This document shows positions 12,625 to 24,964 of a stretch of 64,000 bases of DNA, in pieces. Below the pieces are notes generated by a model that was not told the DNA's origin, ran no database searches, and worked only from the letters and a program-made list of their open reading frames with translations. Made by a program: the position numbers and the translations under genes. Source of the DNA: Monodelphis domestica (taxonomy: Eukaryota > Chordata > Mammalia > Didelphimorphia > Didelphidae); assembly GCF_027887165.1 (NCBI RefSeq), contig NC_077227.1, positions 86,925,735 to 86,989,734 of the forward strand, given 5' to 3'. Within the stretch, counting starts at the first letter, position 1, and the number at the start of each line of letters is the position of its first letter.

Positions 12625-13418
12625 CAACTTTACCATATTGCCTCTAAAGAAGCTTTGAATGAAGTAAACATTACAGAGATAATTTAAATGTTAGTGAAGA
12701 ACAATCACATCGATTTAAAAGTATTATATCCATGTTCAAGCAAAGACATGATAAACAGAGCCAGCATAGCTAAAAGAGACAGCAATTGAATGTCAGTCTT
12801 TAGCTTGATGGTATTATTGAAGGTCGTACATGTATGCGGTTTAATATTATGTTAGTACCTGTTGAGAATTTCTTGTTCTGTTGGTCATTTCCCCTCCAGC
12901 TCAGATGGGACTTGAGAACCTAGCCGACCAGCAACTAGTTTTTTCTTTAAGCAGTAGGATTCAAAGAATCATGGATTTGGACCTGGAAGGACAGCCCTCT
13001 AGTTTTTAAGATGAGGAAATGAAATCTATTGAGTTTAAGTGATTTGTTTCTTTGAATTCCTGTTCCTTATGAGGGTTTGGACTTTTTTTTGTCTTATGTT
13101 GGTACCATACTACTGAAATCCAAATGTTGGGCCCAGTCTCACATTAGCCTCTTCTGATGTTGTCAATTCTTAATATGAACCCTATATAATGCTTCTATAT
13201 TGTGGATTTCCATCCCAATGGTCTGTATCTCCATTTACTGATCTTTGCTTATGCACATGATAATAATTATAACCTTCTACCTCTATAGGAAATACTTGGT
13301 TGCACATCCATTGCCAAGCCAGATCGACTTCAGTCAGTTTCCACTCAACTCAGCTCAATGGAGCCCTCTCAACCATAGCTAGTATCAGGCTTCAACTATT
13401 AACATTGTATAAATTTAT
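12625..13418. other. No supported feature
   Basis: AT-rich DNA with no recognised repeat or coding signal. Confidence 0.5.
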
Positions 13419-13420
13419 AA

Positions 13421-13600
13421 ATTCAGTGCATATAGAGTCTCAGATTCAGGAGGTCCTGCATTCAAATCTGACCTCACACACTTCCTAGCTGTGAGATCCT
13501 GGACAAGCCACTTAGCCCCAATTGCTTAGCCCTTACTGCTCTTCTGTCTTAGAAATGATACTTAATATTGATTCTAAGATAGAAGGTAAGGGTTAAAAAC
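13421..13600 (+). mobile_element. tRNA-like SINE (family A), diverged
   Basis: Reads ggaggtcctgcattcaaatc, cttcctagctgtgagatcc and a terminal gatagaaggtaagggtta tail. Nearly full length with many substitutions. Confidence 0.85.
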
Positions 13601-14450
13601 AACAAACAATATGGAAGTTCAGAAAAATCAATTAACCTGCATATAATTCTTTCTGAACAGAGTCCATAATAGAGTTTTCTTAATGTGAATTTATGGAAGC
13701 TATTTTTTTTATCTTTCATTCCATCAAAAATCATCTAGTTCTGACAGATGGATGAAAAAAACCACTCCCTCAAAGTTGTATGGGAGCATATGTTACAGTC
13801 ATTGCTGAAGTGAAAAAAAAAGATGAATATTTCCTACCTTGTAAAATGATTATTCAATCCATCTATCCCTCCCCCACACTCCTGGGTTTCTACTTTGGCA
13901 TGAAATGCCAGATTAGTCTTAAGGCTATTTCCAGAGTCAACAAGAAGTAGGCATTCCACAAGAGGAAAAATTTCCTACTATCAAGGCTACTTTGTGCGAA
14001 GTATAAGAAAATGTTCAGGGATGGCATCTGAATTTCAGTTGATTATTTAAAGTTTACTCCTTCTCCACCAAGTCAGTTTTTTTAAGGTCAATGAGATGCC
14101 AAGTGAAAATTCTTGAGGGTTCTTCTTCACTGGTTTCTACAAGATTAGTCCCAGGCTTCTGGGTCCCTGGTACTGCCGACAAGAGAAGCCTCTTTGATTC
14201 TTCCACTCTTTGGAAATTTAGCTGATGGGATTTTCCACCCTGTAGCATGTTCTCTCTTGATTTGTGGTAGATATATATTTTTTCATAAAGGTAGGAAACT
14301 TCTCATTTTTTCTCATAATATCCATCATAGGCAGTTTTCTCTTCCCTATGCATATAAAGGGAAACAGATTACACAGTGGGCAATTTTCCCACACCTACTT
14401 TACTTAACCAAGCAGTCAGAAGATTTGGGAAGTGGAAAGTTCTTATTAAA
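13601..14450. other. No supported feature
   Basis: Unassigned DNA. Frames of 64 codons (minus, 14054-14248) and 86 codons (plus, 14194-14454) lack domains and appear incidental. Confidence 0.45.
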
Positions 14451-14454
14451 ATAA

Positions 14455-14715
14455 TATAATTCAACATCCTTATTTTCTTTAAAAAAATGTTATATCTTTC
14501 TTTTTCATATTATATGTAGATACTATTTTAATCATGTTTTCTGACCTTTTGCCATCCATATTCATTCTCTGTCTGTTTGTCTCTCTCTCTCTCCCCTTCT
14601 ATCCCCTGCTCTCCTTCCCTCCCTCCCCAAGACAGCAGTCCATTCCATTACAGTCATATACCACAATTTGTTCAGCCATTCCCCTATTGGACACCTTTCT
14701 TTTCCAGGTGTAGAG
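14455..14715 (-). mobile_element. LINE-1 3' end fragment
   Basis: Antisense L1: a pyrimidine-rich 3' UTR (ctctctctctccc near 14580) followed by caatttgttcagccattccc, the reverse complement of the conserved ORF2 end segment. Confidence 0.65.
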
Positions 14716-14939
14716 AGGTACAGTCTTAGACACATATTAACTGTTTTACCCTGGGCAAATTATTTAACTTTTCTTTGCCTCAGGGTATTCTCTACTACAA
14801 AGTACATAAAAACACTTATATACATTGATAAAGGTAGTTCTCTACACCACTGAAACCATTAGTCTGATTCTAAACAGGTAAAGAAACTGAGCCCTAGAAA
14901 AGGGAAGACCATCCAAAAAATTAGAAATTCAATGAATCA

Positions 14940-15560
14940 GAACTTCAGTTGTTCTTTCTTGTTGTTTTTGTTACTATTTATTTCTATTTTTATATAACAA
15001 AAATAATACAGTATGTAGAATTTGTTATAAATATGCAGTAAATTATAACAATGTTTATCCAAGGGAAATAAATTCTCACATTATCTATGTCCAAAAATCT
15101 GTCTTATTCTTTTTCTCTCCCTCCCTCCCTCCCACTATTTCCCCTGCCAAAGAGGGCAGGTCATATGATATAAGTTGTACATATATTATCATATAATACA
15201 TATTCCCCTGTTCATATTATTGTAAAACAAGCTACAGATTGCTTACAGTTGAAAAAAATTCATGGAGGAAATAGTGAAGAATATGTTTCAATCTGAATGA
15301 GGACTTTGCTCCTTTCATGGCCAGGGATATCTTTTTTTTTTTTTTAATGTCATGAGTCCCTTGGACGTGTTCTAGATCTTTGCCTTGTTGATGATAATTA
15401 AGTCATTCAGAGTTGATCTTCATACATTATTGTTGTTACTGTGTACAGCATTCTCCTGGTTCTGCTCACTTCACTTCATTTCTCTTCATAGAAATCTTTA
15501 CAGGTTTTTTGGTGGTTTGTCATTTATTATGGCACAATATTGTTATATTGCAAGTATTAG
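14940..15560 (-). mobile_element. LINE-1 3' end, antisense
   Basis: Antisense 3' UTR with ctccctccctccctccc at 15120, a tttgctccttt-type segment, ctggttctgctcacttcact and a truncated ggcacaatattgt segment. Short plus-strand frames within it are shadows of this repeat. Confidence 0.7.
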
Positions 15561-15854
15561 CTCTTAATAGAAAGAAACAAGCAAAAAAAAAAAGAAAGAA
15601 AATCAAATGAAAAATCAAGAAACCAAAGGGCAGCTTTAGTTCAATCTCTTCTTATTTTTTGTGTCTACCTCTACAGATTTGGTCTAAGAACGTGGTGCAC
15701 TAAACTTCTGGTTGTTTTCATTTTCTTTGTACTAAGGTTGAGAAGGAGACTCATGCATTTTAGAAGGATCCTTAACTATTAAATTCAATAGGAATTGTAG
15801 GTAAAAGACTCAGAGAATTTCAATTTTGAAGGAAATTTTGGATATCATCTAAAC

Positions 15855-16085
15855 CAGTGGTTTTTAACATGAGGTCCACATATGTCCAAAGAGTCTAGGG
15901 ACAAATTTCTGGGAAAATTATGAAACCAGAGGGAAAAGATTATATCTTTATTTTCCACTAACCTCTAACTGAAATTGATTATTTCAATTATTTAAAATTT
16001 TTATTCTGAAAAAGTCCATAAATTTACCAAAATTATCAAAAGGCTCTATCACATACAAAAAATTTTAAACACTCCTGCCTGAGAC
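15855..16085. mobile_element. hAT-like non-autonomous DNA transposon, old copy
   Basis: It opens with aaccagtggtttttaacatg and has an AT-rich body with aaaaagtccataaatttacc. The end is aattttaaacactcctgcc, which resembles an inverted, mutated copy of the start. Same family type as the copies at 2.09 and 51.12 kb. Confidence 0.5.
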
Positions 16086-16360
16086 TAAGGGGTTTCATCA
16101 AATTAAATTTCATTAAATGAACAAATAGGATTGTCCAGGACTCCTTTCTGCTGAGCATTATGGATGATTTGTGGGTTTAAATTGTGAATAATCTCAAAGG
16201 ATAAGACAAATGGTTCAACATTTCACTGATGTACCCAGTGACAAGGAGAAGTTAGCTCTTGGTGAAGACATTTGGAACTTGTGTTTATTGAGTGTGTATG
16301 TGTGTGTGGGGGAAGGGATGGAGAGGGGGATAACAGGGGAAAGCAGATAGAACAGGAATC
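16086..16360. other. No supported feature
   Basis: Unassigned DNA with a short gtgtgtatgtgtgtgtg run near 16290-16310. Confidence 0.5.
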
Positions 16361-16364
16361 AAGT

Positions 16365-16510
16365 CAACTGGATTCTAGATTTGTCTCTGCCACTAACTTG
16401 GGGAAATTATGAACATTCCTGAGTCTCAGTTTCTTCATATAAGATGAGGGGGAAAGAGTATGGAGATGGTTAGACTGTTCCTAGATTTGAAATACTGATT
16501 CTCTGATTTC
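16365..16510 (+). repeat. MIR SINE remnant
   Basis: Contains ctctgccactaacttgggg and gagtctcagtttcttcat, the MIR core and following segment. Confidence 0.65.
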
Positions 16511-17036
16511 ATATGTTTTGGCAATCAGAAGGAATGTTAAGAGTCATTTTTTTCTCAACCCTTTTTGGGTCTCAGAGAAAGTCAACAACAATTTTATGGG
16601 CCAAAGGAATCAATTTTGAAATGAAAAATGTTATCTATTCTCTTTTATCAAATTTGGGACTTTCTCTTTCTGTGAAACCTGGAAAAAAGAGGCCATTTGA
16701 AAGATAAATGTTTCTTGTAAGTGATATCCAATGTATAAGAATTTTGTGGTTGTTTGGGTACTAAATGTCAGCCCCTTGTTATCTTTCAAATTTGTCAGAG
16801 AGGAAATTATACTCTGAAGTCATCTTTCAGTAGTATAGGAATTAGGGAGGGAAGCCATGGGATAGATAGATATTACATCATTCTTCAGTTGTGTGTGCCT
16901 GAAAAATCAGCTAATTTGGGTATTTTGTTAATGAATAATTAGATTGTATTTCCTAGTGGATCTGTGAATTCTGCCTTTTTTTGTGTGTGTGGCCTAAGTC
17001 TACCTTTGATCACCTCTACCTCTGGTCACAATCATT
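16511..17036. other. No supported feature
   Basis: Unassigned DNA. Two plus-strand frames of 62-64 codons have no recognisable content. Confidence 0.5.
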
Positions 17037-17047
17037 AAAATGATAAG

Positions 17048-17237
17048 TCAGGGAGTTCAGTGGATTGAGAGAGGTAGGCCTAGAGATCAGAGGTCCTAGG
17101 TTGAAATCTGGTCTCAGATACTTCCCAACTGTGTGACCCTGGGTAAGTCACTAAACCCCCACTGCCTAGTCCTTATCACTCTTCTGACTTGGAACTAATA
17201 CACAGAAGATGGAAGGTAAGGGTTTAAAATTTTTTTT
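17048..17237 (+). mobile_element. tRNA-like SINE (family A), full length
   Basis: Reads ttcagtggattgagagagg, the cctagagatcagaggtcc segment, cttcccaactgtgtgaccct and ggaaggtaagggttt. Direct repeats aaaatgataag at 17037-17047 and 17238-17248 are an exact 11-bp target-site duplication. Confidence 0.95.
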
Positions 17238-17384
17238 AAAATGATAAGGCAAAAGAAGTCTATGTATGTTTCCATGCAAATAAATTCCTACTACTGGGGA
17301 AAGAATTCAAAGCACAGGGTTTAGTGATTATGGGTCAGCAGTGTTCATTTAACTTCTTTGATCTTAAAACTTATGGATCATATA

Positions 17385-17530
17385 TTTAGAGCTGAAAAGC
17401 ATTTCAGGTGCCACTTAGTCCAACTCCTTCATTTAATAGATGAGGAAACAAAGGGCTAGAGAGGCTAGGCAATTATTTAAAATTTCACAAATAGTAAGTG
17501 GCAGGGTCAGGATTTGAACTTAGGTTAAAG
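17385..17530 (-). repeat. MIR-like or MER5-like remnant
   Basis: Contains tccaactccttcatttaata, gatgaggaaacaaaggg and a ggcagggtcaggatttgaac segment. Confidence 0.5.
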
Positions 17531-17539
17531 TTAAGAGAC

Positions 17540-18195
17540 TTATTCTAGTCCAACTTCCTTATACTTGAATGCAACCATGAGTTCCTCTTCAACTCAGATA
17601 CCTCAAATAGCATGGGTACTTTTTGTAGCCTAGTCATATAAATGTGGCTTGATTCCAAATGCACCATTACGGGCCAATGTAAATGAACAAATTGAATAGC
17701 AAAGTATTTTATTAAGACAAAATAACAGACATTCACATATGAAAATCAACAAGAATCATTGTCAGTTTCTTCCTCCTTCTTGAGCCTTTCCAACCCAGTA
17801 AGCAAAATGGTTTGCAACTGTCTATAGGAATGAATAAGGAAATAATAACTCTCATGGAATTTCACTCTCAAAATGATACTGTCTTTTTTAGATGGCAGAT
17901 AGAATGAAGAGAGAGTCAGTCATTCCCTATCTTTTCTCCTATTGGCATTAATAACCAAGATATGTAGATCCCTGTTGTGTTTACTCTTTTAATTTACTGA
18001 GTCTAGGTTTGTCAGAGTTCTGTAGGGATTTCTGGATTCAAAGACATGATTGGAGTCTCAATCTTTCTTCTCCCAACTGCACCCCAGTAATAATCAATCA
18101 CCCTTGTCACAACCTATCATCACCTTTTTTCTAGGCTTTCTCAGTCTGTTCTCAACCACCAGCAAAAAGACCCTACAGCTTCTTCAATTTTCCAG
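17540..18195. other. No supported feature
   Basis: Unassigned DNA without coding or repeat signals that I can defend. Confidence 0.5.
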
Positions 18196-18199
18196 TCAT

Positions 18200-18355
18200 G
18201 TGAAGGACTCTCAGGGATTGCCCTTATTGCACAGAGGAAGAAAATGAAGCTCAGAAAGATCATGACTTGAACAAAGTCATCCAGTTAGTGAGTAATAAAA
18301 CTGGGACTCAAACCTTGGTCTCCTGACTCTTAGCCCCAAATCCTTTACCATGATA
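18200..18355 (-). repeat. MIR SINE remnant
   Basis: Antisense MIR: gaaaatgaagctcagaaaga, then gggactcaaaccttggtct. Confidence 0.65.
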
Positions 18356-19535
18356 CAAGATGAAGCTAACAATGTTTAAACAGAATAGGAAGGGTTAATC
18401 TCTAGCACTATGAGAATGCATTGGCTCCAGAGGTTGTAGGCATTCTAGCAAGGTTGCTAAGGGAGATTAGATAAAATGGGATGCTTTTTCATTCTAATGG
18501 ACTTTCAGTGAATAGGAGCAGATCTAAAATGAGTCCCTTTGTCACTTCCAGTGGCCCATATTTTTTCTTTTAATTGTAATGGAGAATAATTTAGTTCTTA
18601 AGATGTGATTGAAGTTTCTACAACTTGAATTCCTTCCAGATCCCTTCTTGCCTTCTCAATTCTTTAGAAGTTTAATTGAAACAAATGAAATCCAATGATG
18701 CTTTAAAAGTATCTTTTCTCTCCACAGGAAGCTGAGGCAAAGATGAAGAAACATTAGCCTTCAAGGAAACAGGCCTAGTTTGAGATACAAAGCCATCCAT
18801 AGCTCTTTTAAGGGGTCCCCAGTTAGTCATTACTTGCATATGTGCAAATTTTTATGCTAGTGTTTCACATCCAGAAGGTGATAGATACCTCCATACTACA
18901 CCTTTCCTACAACTTGAATTATTTCATTCAGGAAGTCCAGGCTGTATCTTAGAACCCTCACCTGGGAGTCAAGGAACCCAGAATCTGTCTGGAGACTGGG
19001 ACCATGTCTTGTGATTCTTAATATCTCTCATAGCTGTTCAATGCTTGACCTTGCACAGACTAGGAGGTAAATAATTTTTGTTTAATTAAAATGATTTCAC
19101 AGTGCTGTGTGACCATTGAAAAGTTACTTACTGTTGCAAGACTGTAAAAAAAGTGCTGCCAGGTTCAACAGTCATCTATGAGAATATTTTCTATCTATCA
19201 GTTAGGAATGTGGCTAGGATTAACAAAATTCTAGTCCATTGAGGGTATCTTATTTGGCACAAATACCTAAATCATTAAAGATATAAAGAAGGAATCTAAG
19301 AGTTGAGATTCTGATATAGAAAATTTCATGATAAGAAGAATAAATCTCTCCTAGATTGTAGCCAGGGATAGGGATTACTGGTCCAGAATACGTTCAGAAT
19401 AAATTGTCTCAAATGTGAGAACACATAAAGGATTTATAATTTCGTTGGCAGACTGGCATTGATCACATACCCTCCATAACTTAGTTCAGCATTTGTAATT
19501 GCTAGAGGCTCAAATACAGTCACTTGATCATAGGT
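18356..19535. other. No firm feature; one possible 3' splice site
   Basis: Mostly unassigned. At 18708-18727 a pyrimidine tract ends in cag, followed by a ten-codon open stretch with TAG at 18755-18757. This is listed as a finding, not as a gene. Confidence 0.35.
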
Positions 19536-19539
19536 TCAA

Positions 19540-20482
19540 ATGTTATCTTTTTGCAGATAACTCTAAGGTCTATATATCTATTCAGCCCTCATCTCTCTCT
19601 TTACTCCAGTCCCATATAACCAAATGTCCACTGGGCATTTTAAGCTCATTTCCCAGAACAAGTCAAACTTAACATGCCCCAAACAGAACTAATCTTTCCT
19701 CCCCAAACCTACTCCTTTTCAAAACTTCTGTTACTGTCAAGGGTACTACCATCCTTCCAGTCACCCGACTTAAATAATCTTAATGTCATCTTTGATTCCT
19801 TACTCTTACTTATCCCACATTCAATTTTGCCAGATTTGATCATTTATGCCTACAAAACCAATTTCATACATCTCTTCCTATCTACTTACACAGACATCAC
19901 TCTAGTTCAGACCTTTGTACCCTCTTGCTTGGATTATTGCGATAGCTCCTTGCCTCAAGTATCTCTCTACTAGAAACCATCTCCCACAAAGCTGCCAAAA
20001 GAATTTTCCTGAAGCATAGATGTTACTTTTCTAAATCATATCACCCCTATCCCTGCCTCCAAATTAAAAAAAAATAAACCGAAAATCTAACTCCACTGGT
20101 TGCCTGTTTAATCCTTCTAGGACCAAATATAAACTCACCTGTTTGTCATTAAAATCTCACTCCTTCCCCTCTCTTATCTTCTTACCTTTTCATTCTGCCT
20201 TTCTCTCTTCACTCAGTCCCCTAATTTATTGATCCAGCCATACAGGTCCACTTGTTCCTCAAGCACAGTACTATATCTCTCATCTCTACACCTTTGCACT
20301 GGCTGTGCCCAGTGATGGAATTGTTCTTCCTCTTTACCTTACCTCCTTACCTTAGAATTCTTCAAATCTTGGCTTACATGTAATTGGCTATAGGAAGTCT
20401 TTCCTTGTGCCTCTTTTCTTTCCCAGGCATTAGTGGATTCCCCTCTAAAATTCCTTTTATCATCTTCATATGTATCTTGTAT
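19540..20482 (+). mobile_element. L2 LINE 3' half (first segment)
   Basis: Classic L2 sense sequence: ccatccttccagtcacccga, ggattattgcgatagctcc, gttgcctgtttaatccttct, caccttgcact-like cacctttgcactggctgtgc. It continues after a SINE at 20759. The 99-codon frame at 19674-19973 is a remnant of L2 sequence, not a host gene. Confidence 0.8.
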
Positions 20483-20491
20483 ATGCCTATA

Positions 20492-20749
20492 GGGGCTACT
20501 AGTGGCATGGTGGATAGAGCACCAGTCCTGGAGTCAGGAAGTCTTGAGTTCAAATTTGTCTTCAGATATTTACTATCTGTGTGACCCCAGTCAAGTCATT
20601 TAATCCTCTTTGCCTCAATTTCCTTATCTGTAAAATGAGCTAGAGAAGGAAGAGGCAAATCACTTCAATATCTTTTGTCAAAAAAACAGACACACACCCA
20701 AATGGACTCATGAAGAGTTGAACATGGCTGAAATGACTGAATAGCAAAC
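20492..20749 (+). mobile_element. Marsupial SINE (family B) inserted in L2
   Basis: Full-length family B copy: gggctactagtggcatggtg, gagtcaggaagtcttgagtt, gtaaaatgagctagagaagg and ggctgaaatgactgaatagc. Direct repeats atgcctata at 20483-20491 and atacctata at 20750-20758 mark the insertion site. Confidence 0.9.
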
Positions 20750-20758
20750 ATACCTATA

Positions 20759-20890
20759 TATCTCTCTCCTCCGTTAAAATGTTATCTCCTTTAAGGGGCT
20801 AACCTTTTTCTTTGTATCCCCAGGATTTCTATAGATTGCTAAATACAGGGTAAGCTCATAATAAATGTTTGTTCATTGATTGATTGATCA
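20759..20890 (+). mobile_element. L2 LINE 3' end (second segment)
   Basis: Continues the interrupted L2: atctcctttaaggggctaac, tttgtatccccaggatttct, then aataaatgtttgttcattga and the tgattgattga tail. Confidence 0.85.
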
Positions 20891-21129
20891 AGGTCATACA
20901 GATAATAAAAGGCTAGATCAGAATCTAGTGTCTTATCACTTGAGTTCACTATGTTGCTGTACCTCTCTAGGAGATGAAAAAAATGTTGCTTAAATTTTTC
21001 TCACTTATAGTCCAGTTTGGAGGCTCTAAAATAAATGATCTTCTGTTATTAAATAATAGTAATACTTTTACTTTGTACTTTAAAATGTTCACTTGTGTTT
21101 ACATCTTTTATCTATTAAGACACGTAAAT

Positions 21130-21355
21130 AAAATATTGGAAATAGTGCTGGACTTAAAGCTAGGAAATCTTAAATTCAAGTCCTGATTCAGGCACTTACT
21201 AGCTGTGTAATTCTGGACAAGTCACTCTATCTCAATTTCATTTTCCTTCTCTGTAACTCAAGCATAAACTCAAAGCACCCAAAAGGATCAAATGAGATAA
21301 ATGTGAAGTACGTTTTTTTTTTCAGACTTAAAGTACTCTGTTAGATGTTATTATT
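21130..21355 (+). repeat. MIR-type SINE with marsupial head
   Basis: Contains gtgctggacttaaagctagg, cacttactagctgtgtaatt and atcaaatgagataaatgtg. A poly-T run near 21311 interrupts it. Confidence 0.65.
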
Positions 21356-21394
21356 CTATTGGTATCTCATTTGCTTTTCATAGCACTCTTATAA

Positions 21395-21540
21395 GTAAGG
21401 CAATGCTGCCATATTACAGATGAAGAACTGGATTCAGAAAGGTTAGGTGACTTTCCTGATGGCCCTTGTTTGAAAGTGGTAAAACTAGGGGTAGAGTTAC
21501 CATGTACTGACTTATCTAAGTAAAGCAGTTTTTCTACTCT
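21395..21540 (-). repeat. MIR SINE remnant
   Basis: Antisense MIR: ccatattacagatgaagaac and gttaggtgactttcctg. Confidence 0.55.
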
Positions 21541-22270
21541 GATATAGTCAATACGAATGCATGAAACATCTATTAAATCTATTTCTTTTACAACCCATTG
21601 TTCCCAAGTCCAAGAGCTAGAGACAGTAGAGGGCCCATTTCAAAGAGCACTCCCCACTCACATCCATCAGAGATTTTGTGCCAATCCATCAGTCATCATG
21701 AGCCTCAGAGTTAAAAAAAAAAAAAACCCAACAAAACAACAACAACAATAAAAAACCAACTATATAGGCCCCTAGCTTCCAATGATCTGGAAACTGGTAA
21801 CCAGGTGATTGCTCTATAAATATGACAACTTCTGATATCCCTTATGTCCTATTATTTATCTCATAATGAGGCCAGGGCTGGTGTCAAGGTTAAGTTTAGT
21901 CTAGTCTGGGTGACCCAAAAGCTAGGTATTACATTGAATACCACATGCCCTGAAATATTTCTTTACTGCCTCCATTCACTACTTCTAACCACCACACTCG
22001 AGTGAATGGAGTGAATGGTCATGGAAAATGATGGCAATATTTCTACAAGGACATTTGGCTTTGTCATGAGAGTATCATGGAAAGTTAGAGCTCAAACCAA
22101 CTGATTCTTTCCCCAACCTATAGATTTCAAATCTCCTATTCTCTTTATCTCTATGTTTGATAGTGGACATCTGCCAGCAGAAAATATTTTCCCCAATGCA
22201 ACTTCTTCCCTAATTCTCATCCCTATCTACCGCTGCCTTCCCCTTCCCCAGGTTTTTTATTCCTATTTCC
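21541..22270. other. No supported feature
   Basis: Unassigned DNA. It includes an A-rich patch near 21712-21755 and pyrimidine-rich DNA near 22.1-22.27 kb. Confidence 0.5.
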
Positions 22271-22279
22271 CCATGCTTT

Positions 22280-23319
22280 ATAAGTGATTCCTCATTAATA
22301 TTTTTATTTTTAAAAAGTTTTATAGATTTACTTTTTTACATTATAAATAATTCACATATTATTCCCAATTTGTGAGAGGTCTCTTCTAAGAAATAAAAAC
22401 AATTAAAAAAAAGTCTAACAATGATCTAATTTAAAAGTACACGTGACTTGTAAAATCTGTAGCATATCTATTAAAAATGCCCCCTGAAACATTTATCTTT
22501 CCTTACCATTTGTATCTTGTTGAAAAAAAGACAAAATAATAATTTTTAAGGGAAATATATGCCTTGTGAAGAAAATCAAGGTCCCTCAATAGCTGTATAA
22601 AAATTTTATAAATATATACACATACATATTTATACATATACACACACATATATATATATACATTCTGACTCTTAAATCTGTCATGTATGTCATGAATAGC
22701 ATGTTTTATCATTAGTCCTCTGGAATCATGAATGGTCATTGCATTGATCATAATTATTATAGCTTTCATCTTGTTTTTCTTTATGGTGTTCTTTTGATAA
22801 TTTTTTTTTCTGTTTCTGCTCAGTTCATACTCCATTAATTGATAAAAGAACTCAAAACTGTTCATTTTTATAATATTGATATTGTAATAGAAATTGTTCT
22901 TCTGGTTCTGCTGTGTTCATGCTGTATCTGTTTGGTCAAGTCTTTCCATGTATTTTGGAAATCATCTGTTTCTTATAACAAAGTAATAATCAATTACATT
23001 CATGAACCACAACTTATTCAGCCATTCCTCCATTGTTGAGCATCCTCTTAGCTTTTTTGTCATTACAAAAGACTGCTCACATACATATGTTTGTACACAT
23101 AGAAACTTTTCCTCTTTCTTTGATCTCTTTTGAATATAGGCTTAGCAGTGGTATAGCTGTGTCAAAGGACATGCACTACTTTTTTTTTGTATTTTTTTGT
23201 ATTTTATGTATATTTTTTGTATGTATAATTTTATGTATAATTCCAGATTACTTTCCAGAATGGTCTACCAACTACTATTGTACATCAATGTTTTCCCATA
23301 GCTCCTCCAATATTTATTC
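22280..23319 (-). mobile_element. LINE-1 3' half, antisense, old
   Basis: Antisense L1 with ttctggttctgctgtgttca, cttattcagccattcctcc, tttgatctcttttgaatata and a final ttttcccatagctcctcc. It contains an embedded AT/AC simple repeat. The 120-codon minus frame at 22503-22865 and two plus frames are incidental to the repeat. Confidence 0.65.
22609..22663. repeat. AT/AC dinucleotide-rich repeat
   Basis: Alternating atac/acac/atat runs within the antisense L1. Confidence 0.8.
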
Positions 23320-24045
23320 TGTAAAGAATTAAATTTAGGGATTTGACTAAATATATGAGAATTCTAAAATAATATGGTGGTCGCTGATTTAAATTATTGT
23401 AGCTCAAGTCAAAATGACTTTTAATAGCTTTTATTTACAAAAAGATGGAAAGGGTGAAAGTAGAGAAATGTAAAAAGAGGGTAAAGAAGATATCTAGGCT
23501 ATCACACTAAATATTGCTTCAGTGCTTGGCTCAGCCCAGCAGGGCTTATTAACCCTCTACCAATGGGACCTGATATTCCACTCACGTGACCTCTCTAGAA
23601 CTAGTCTCTCTCCAGAAGTCAGGAAAGTAAGGCCAACTAATCACTCACCCAAGAACCAAGGTTCCACGTGAAAGCCGAGGCCTAAGTCCAAAGTCACCTC
23701 CAAGAGGCAGGTCACCAGCCAAAGCTCCAGGCCAAAGGTTCAAGTTGAAGCTTTCAAGACTTTTTATAGTCCTTTTCCCACATTACTTCCTGTCTCTTAC
23801 CCTCTTCATAGGGGGCCAATCAGAGCTTCCAAATTGCCTAGCACTACCCAGGGGGGCAGTGTCTGTGGGATCCACCTCTCATCCTCTGAAGGTGTCAACT
23901 CTTATCAAAGGATTCACAAGTTTCTGATTGATTGGGTTAAAAGGGTAGAGCTCTCCAAGTAAATGACTTGCGAATTCACTTACTTGATGGTTAACAAAGT
24001 GTTAAGTAAGGGTTTCTTGATTAACTCAAAATATACAAAGAGAAT
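23320..24045 (-). mobile_element. Probable solo LTR of an endogenous retrovirus, old
   Basis: The arrangement resembles the LTRs at 38.45 and 43.74 kb: ggtcgc near 23380, gctcaagtcaaaatgacttt, then ttttatttacaaaaag and an actttttatagtcc block that would be a TATA-type box on the minus strand. GC content is higher than its flanks. I could not find a clean 4-bp target duplication, so the borders are approximate and the identification is by structure only. Confidence 0.4.
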
Positions 24046-24059
24046 AAAGAATTTCTTTT

Positions 24060-24560
24060 CATAATCCCTATACAAAGATAAGCTTTAAATGGCCACATGA
24101 CCTAGATATTTAGAGAAACAATTTAGAGAAACATAGAAAAAGTTACCTTTCAGATCTATGCATAGGAGGAAAAAATGTTAACCAAATAAGGAAGGGAGAG
24201 AACCAAAGAAGATAAAATGGAAAGTTGTGATTACATAAATTAAAAGTTTTTATACAAACAAATCTAATAAAGCTAAGATTAAAAGGAAAATAATTAACTG
24301 TGTAAAAATATCTCTGCAGTAATTTTCTCTGATAAAGATCTTATTTCCAAGAACTGATTAAAATTTACAAGAAAAAAGAGCTACTCTTCAATTAATAAAT
24401 GGCCAAGGAATATAAATAGACAGTTCTCTAGGGTAGACACTGAGGCTATTTATAGCCATATGAAAAAAATATTAGATCCTGTTAATTAGAGAACTCCAAA
24501 TTAAAGCCATTCTGAGAGTCTACCTAGAACCCATAAGAATTGTTAACAATTTCCCAATAT
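24060..24560 (+). mobile_element. Old LINE-1-like fragment
   Basis: Degraded ORF2 region: tttttatacaaacaaatcta, aagaactgattaaaatttac, tcttcaattaataaatggcc and atagacagttctct correspond to the segment preserved at 30.0-30.2 kb in the younger L1. Confidence 0.6.
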
Positions 24561-24584
24561 ATTAGAGCTGTTCATCTCATGCTC

Positions 24585-24950
24585 TTTGTATGTTTTGAGG
24601 TTCACAGAAATCTTGTTCCTTTTGAAAATGTATCCTTGGCCCCCCTTTCCAGAATCACCTTATTTTTTCAAGCACTCAATATATAGCTTCAGGAATTATG
24701 CAAACACATTTGCTTCTCCTCCTTGTCCTTTTTTTCCTCTTCCTCATTATCACCTTCAACCCTCCTCTTTGCCACCATCACACACATTCATTCCATTCAC
24801 TAGTATTATCTGGTTCAGATCTGGTCCCTATCACAATCATTTTCTAACCTCTAGGTTATTCCTTCTCCTTTCTCAAGGAGTTTAGTACCTGTCCATAAAT
24901 CTTTTCTTCTACCCTAACCCCTGCCTCATACTCAGTGACTCCATTATATT
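24585..24950. other. Pyrimidine-rich DNA, possibly L2-derived
   Basis: Long C/T-rich runs such as cctccttgtccttttttt, with a 99-codon frame (24586-24885) of low complexity. Composition resembles decayed L2, but no diagnostic segment is visible. Confidence 0.3.
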
Positions 24951-24964
24951 TGATGTCCCCTTAG

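Noticed and set aside
19674..19973. 99-codon frame as a host gene
   Set aside because: It lies entirely in the 3' part of an L2 element.
22503..22865. 120-codon minus frame with a Tyr/Val-rich run
   Set aside because: It spans an AT/AC simple repeat within an antisense L1.
23320..24045. Exact LTR boundaries with target duplication
   Set aside because: I tried several TG...CA ends and found no matching 4-6 bp flanks, so it is kept only as a probable LTR.
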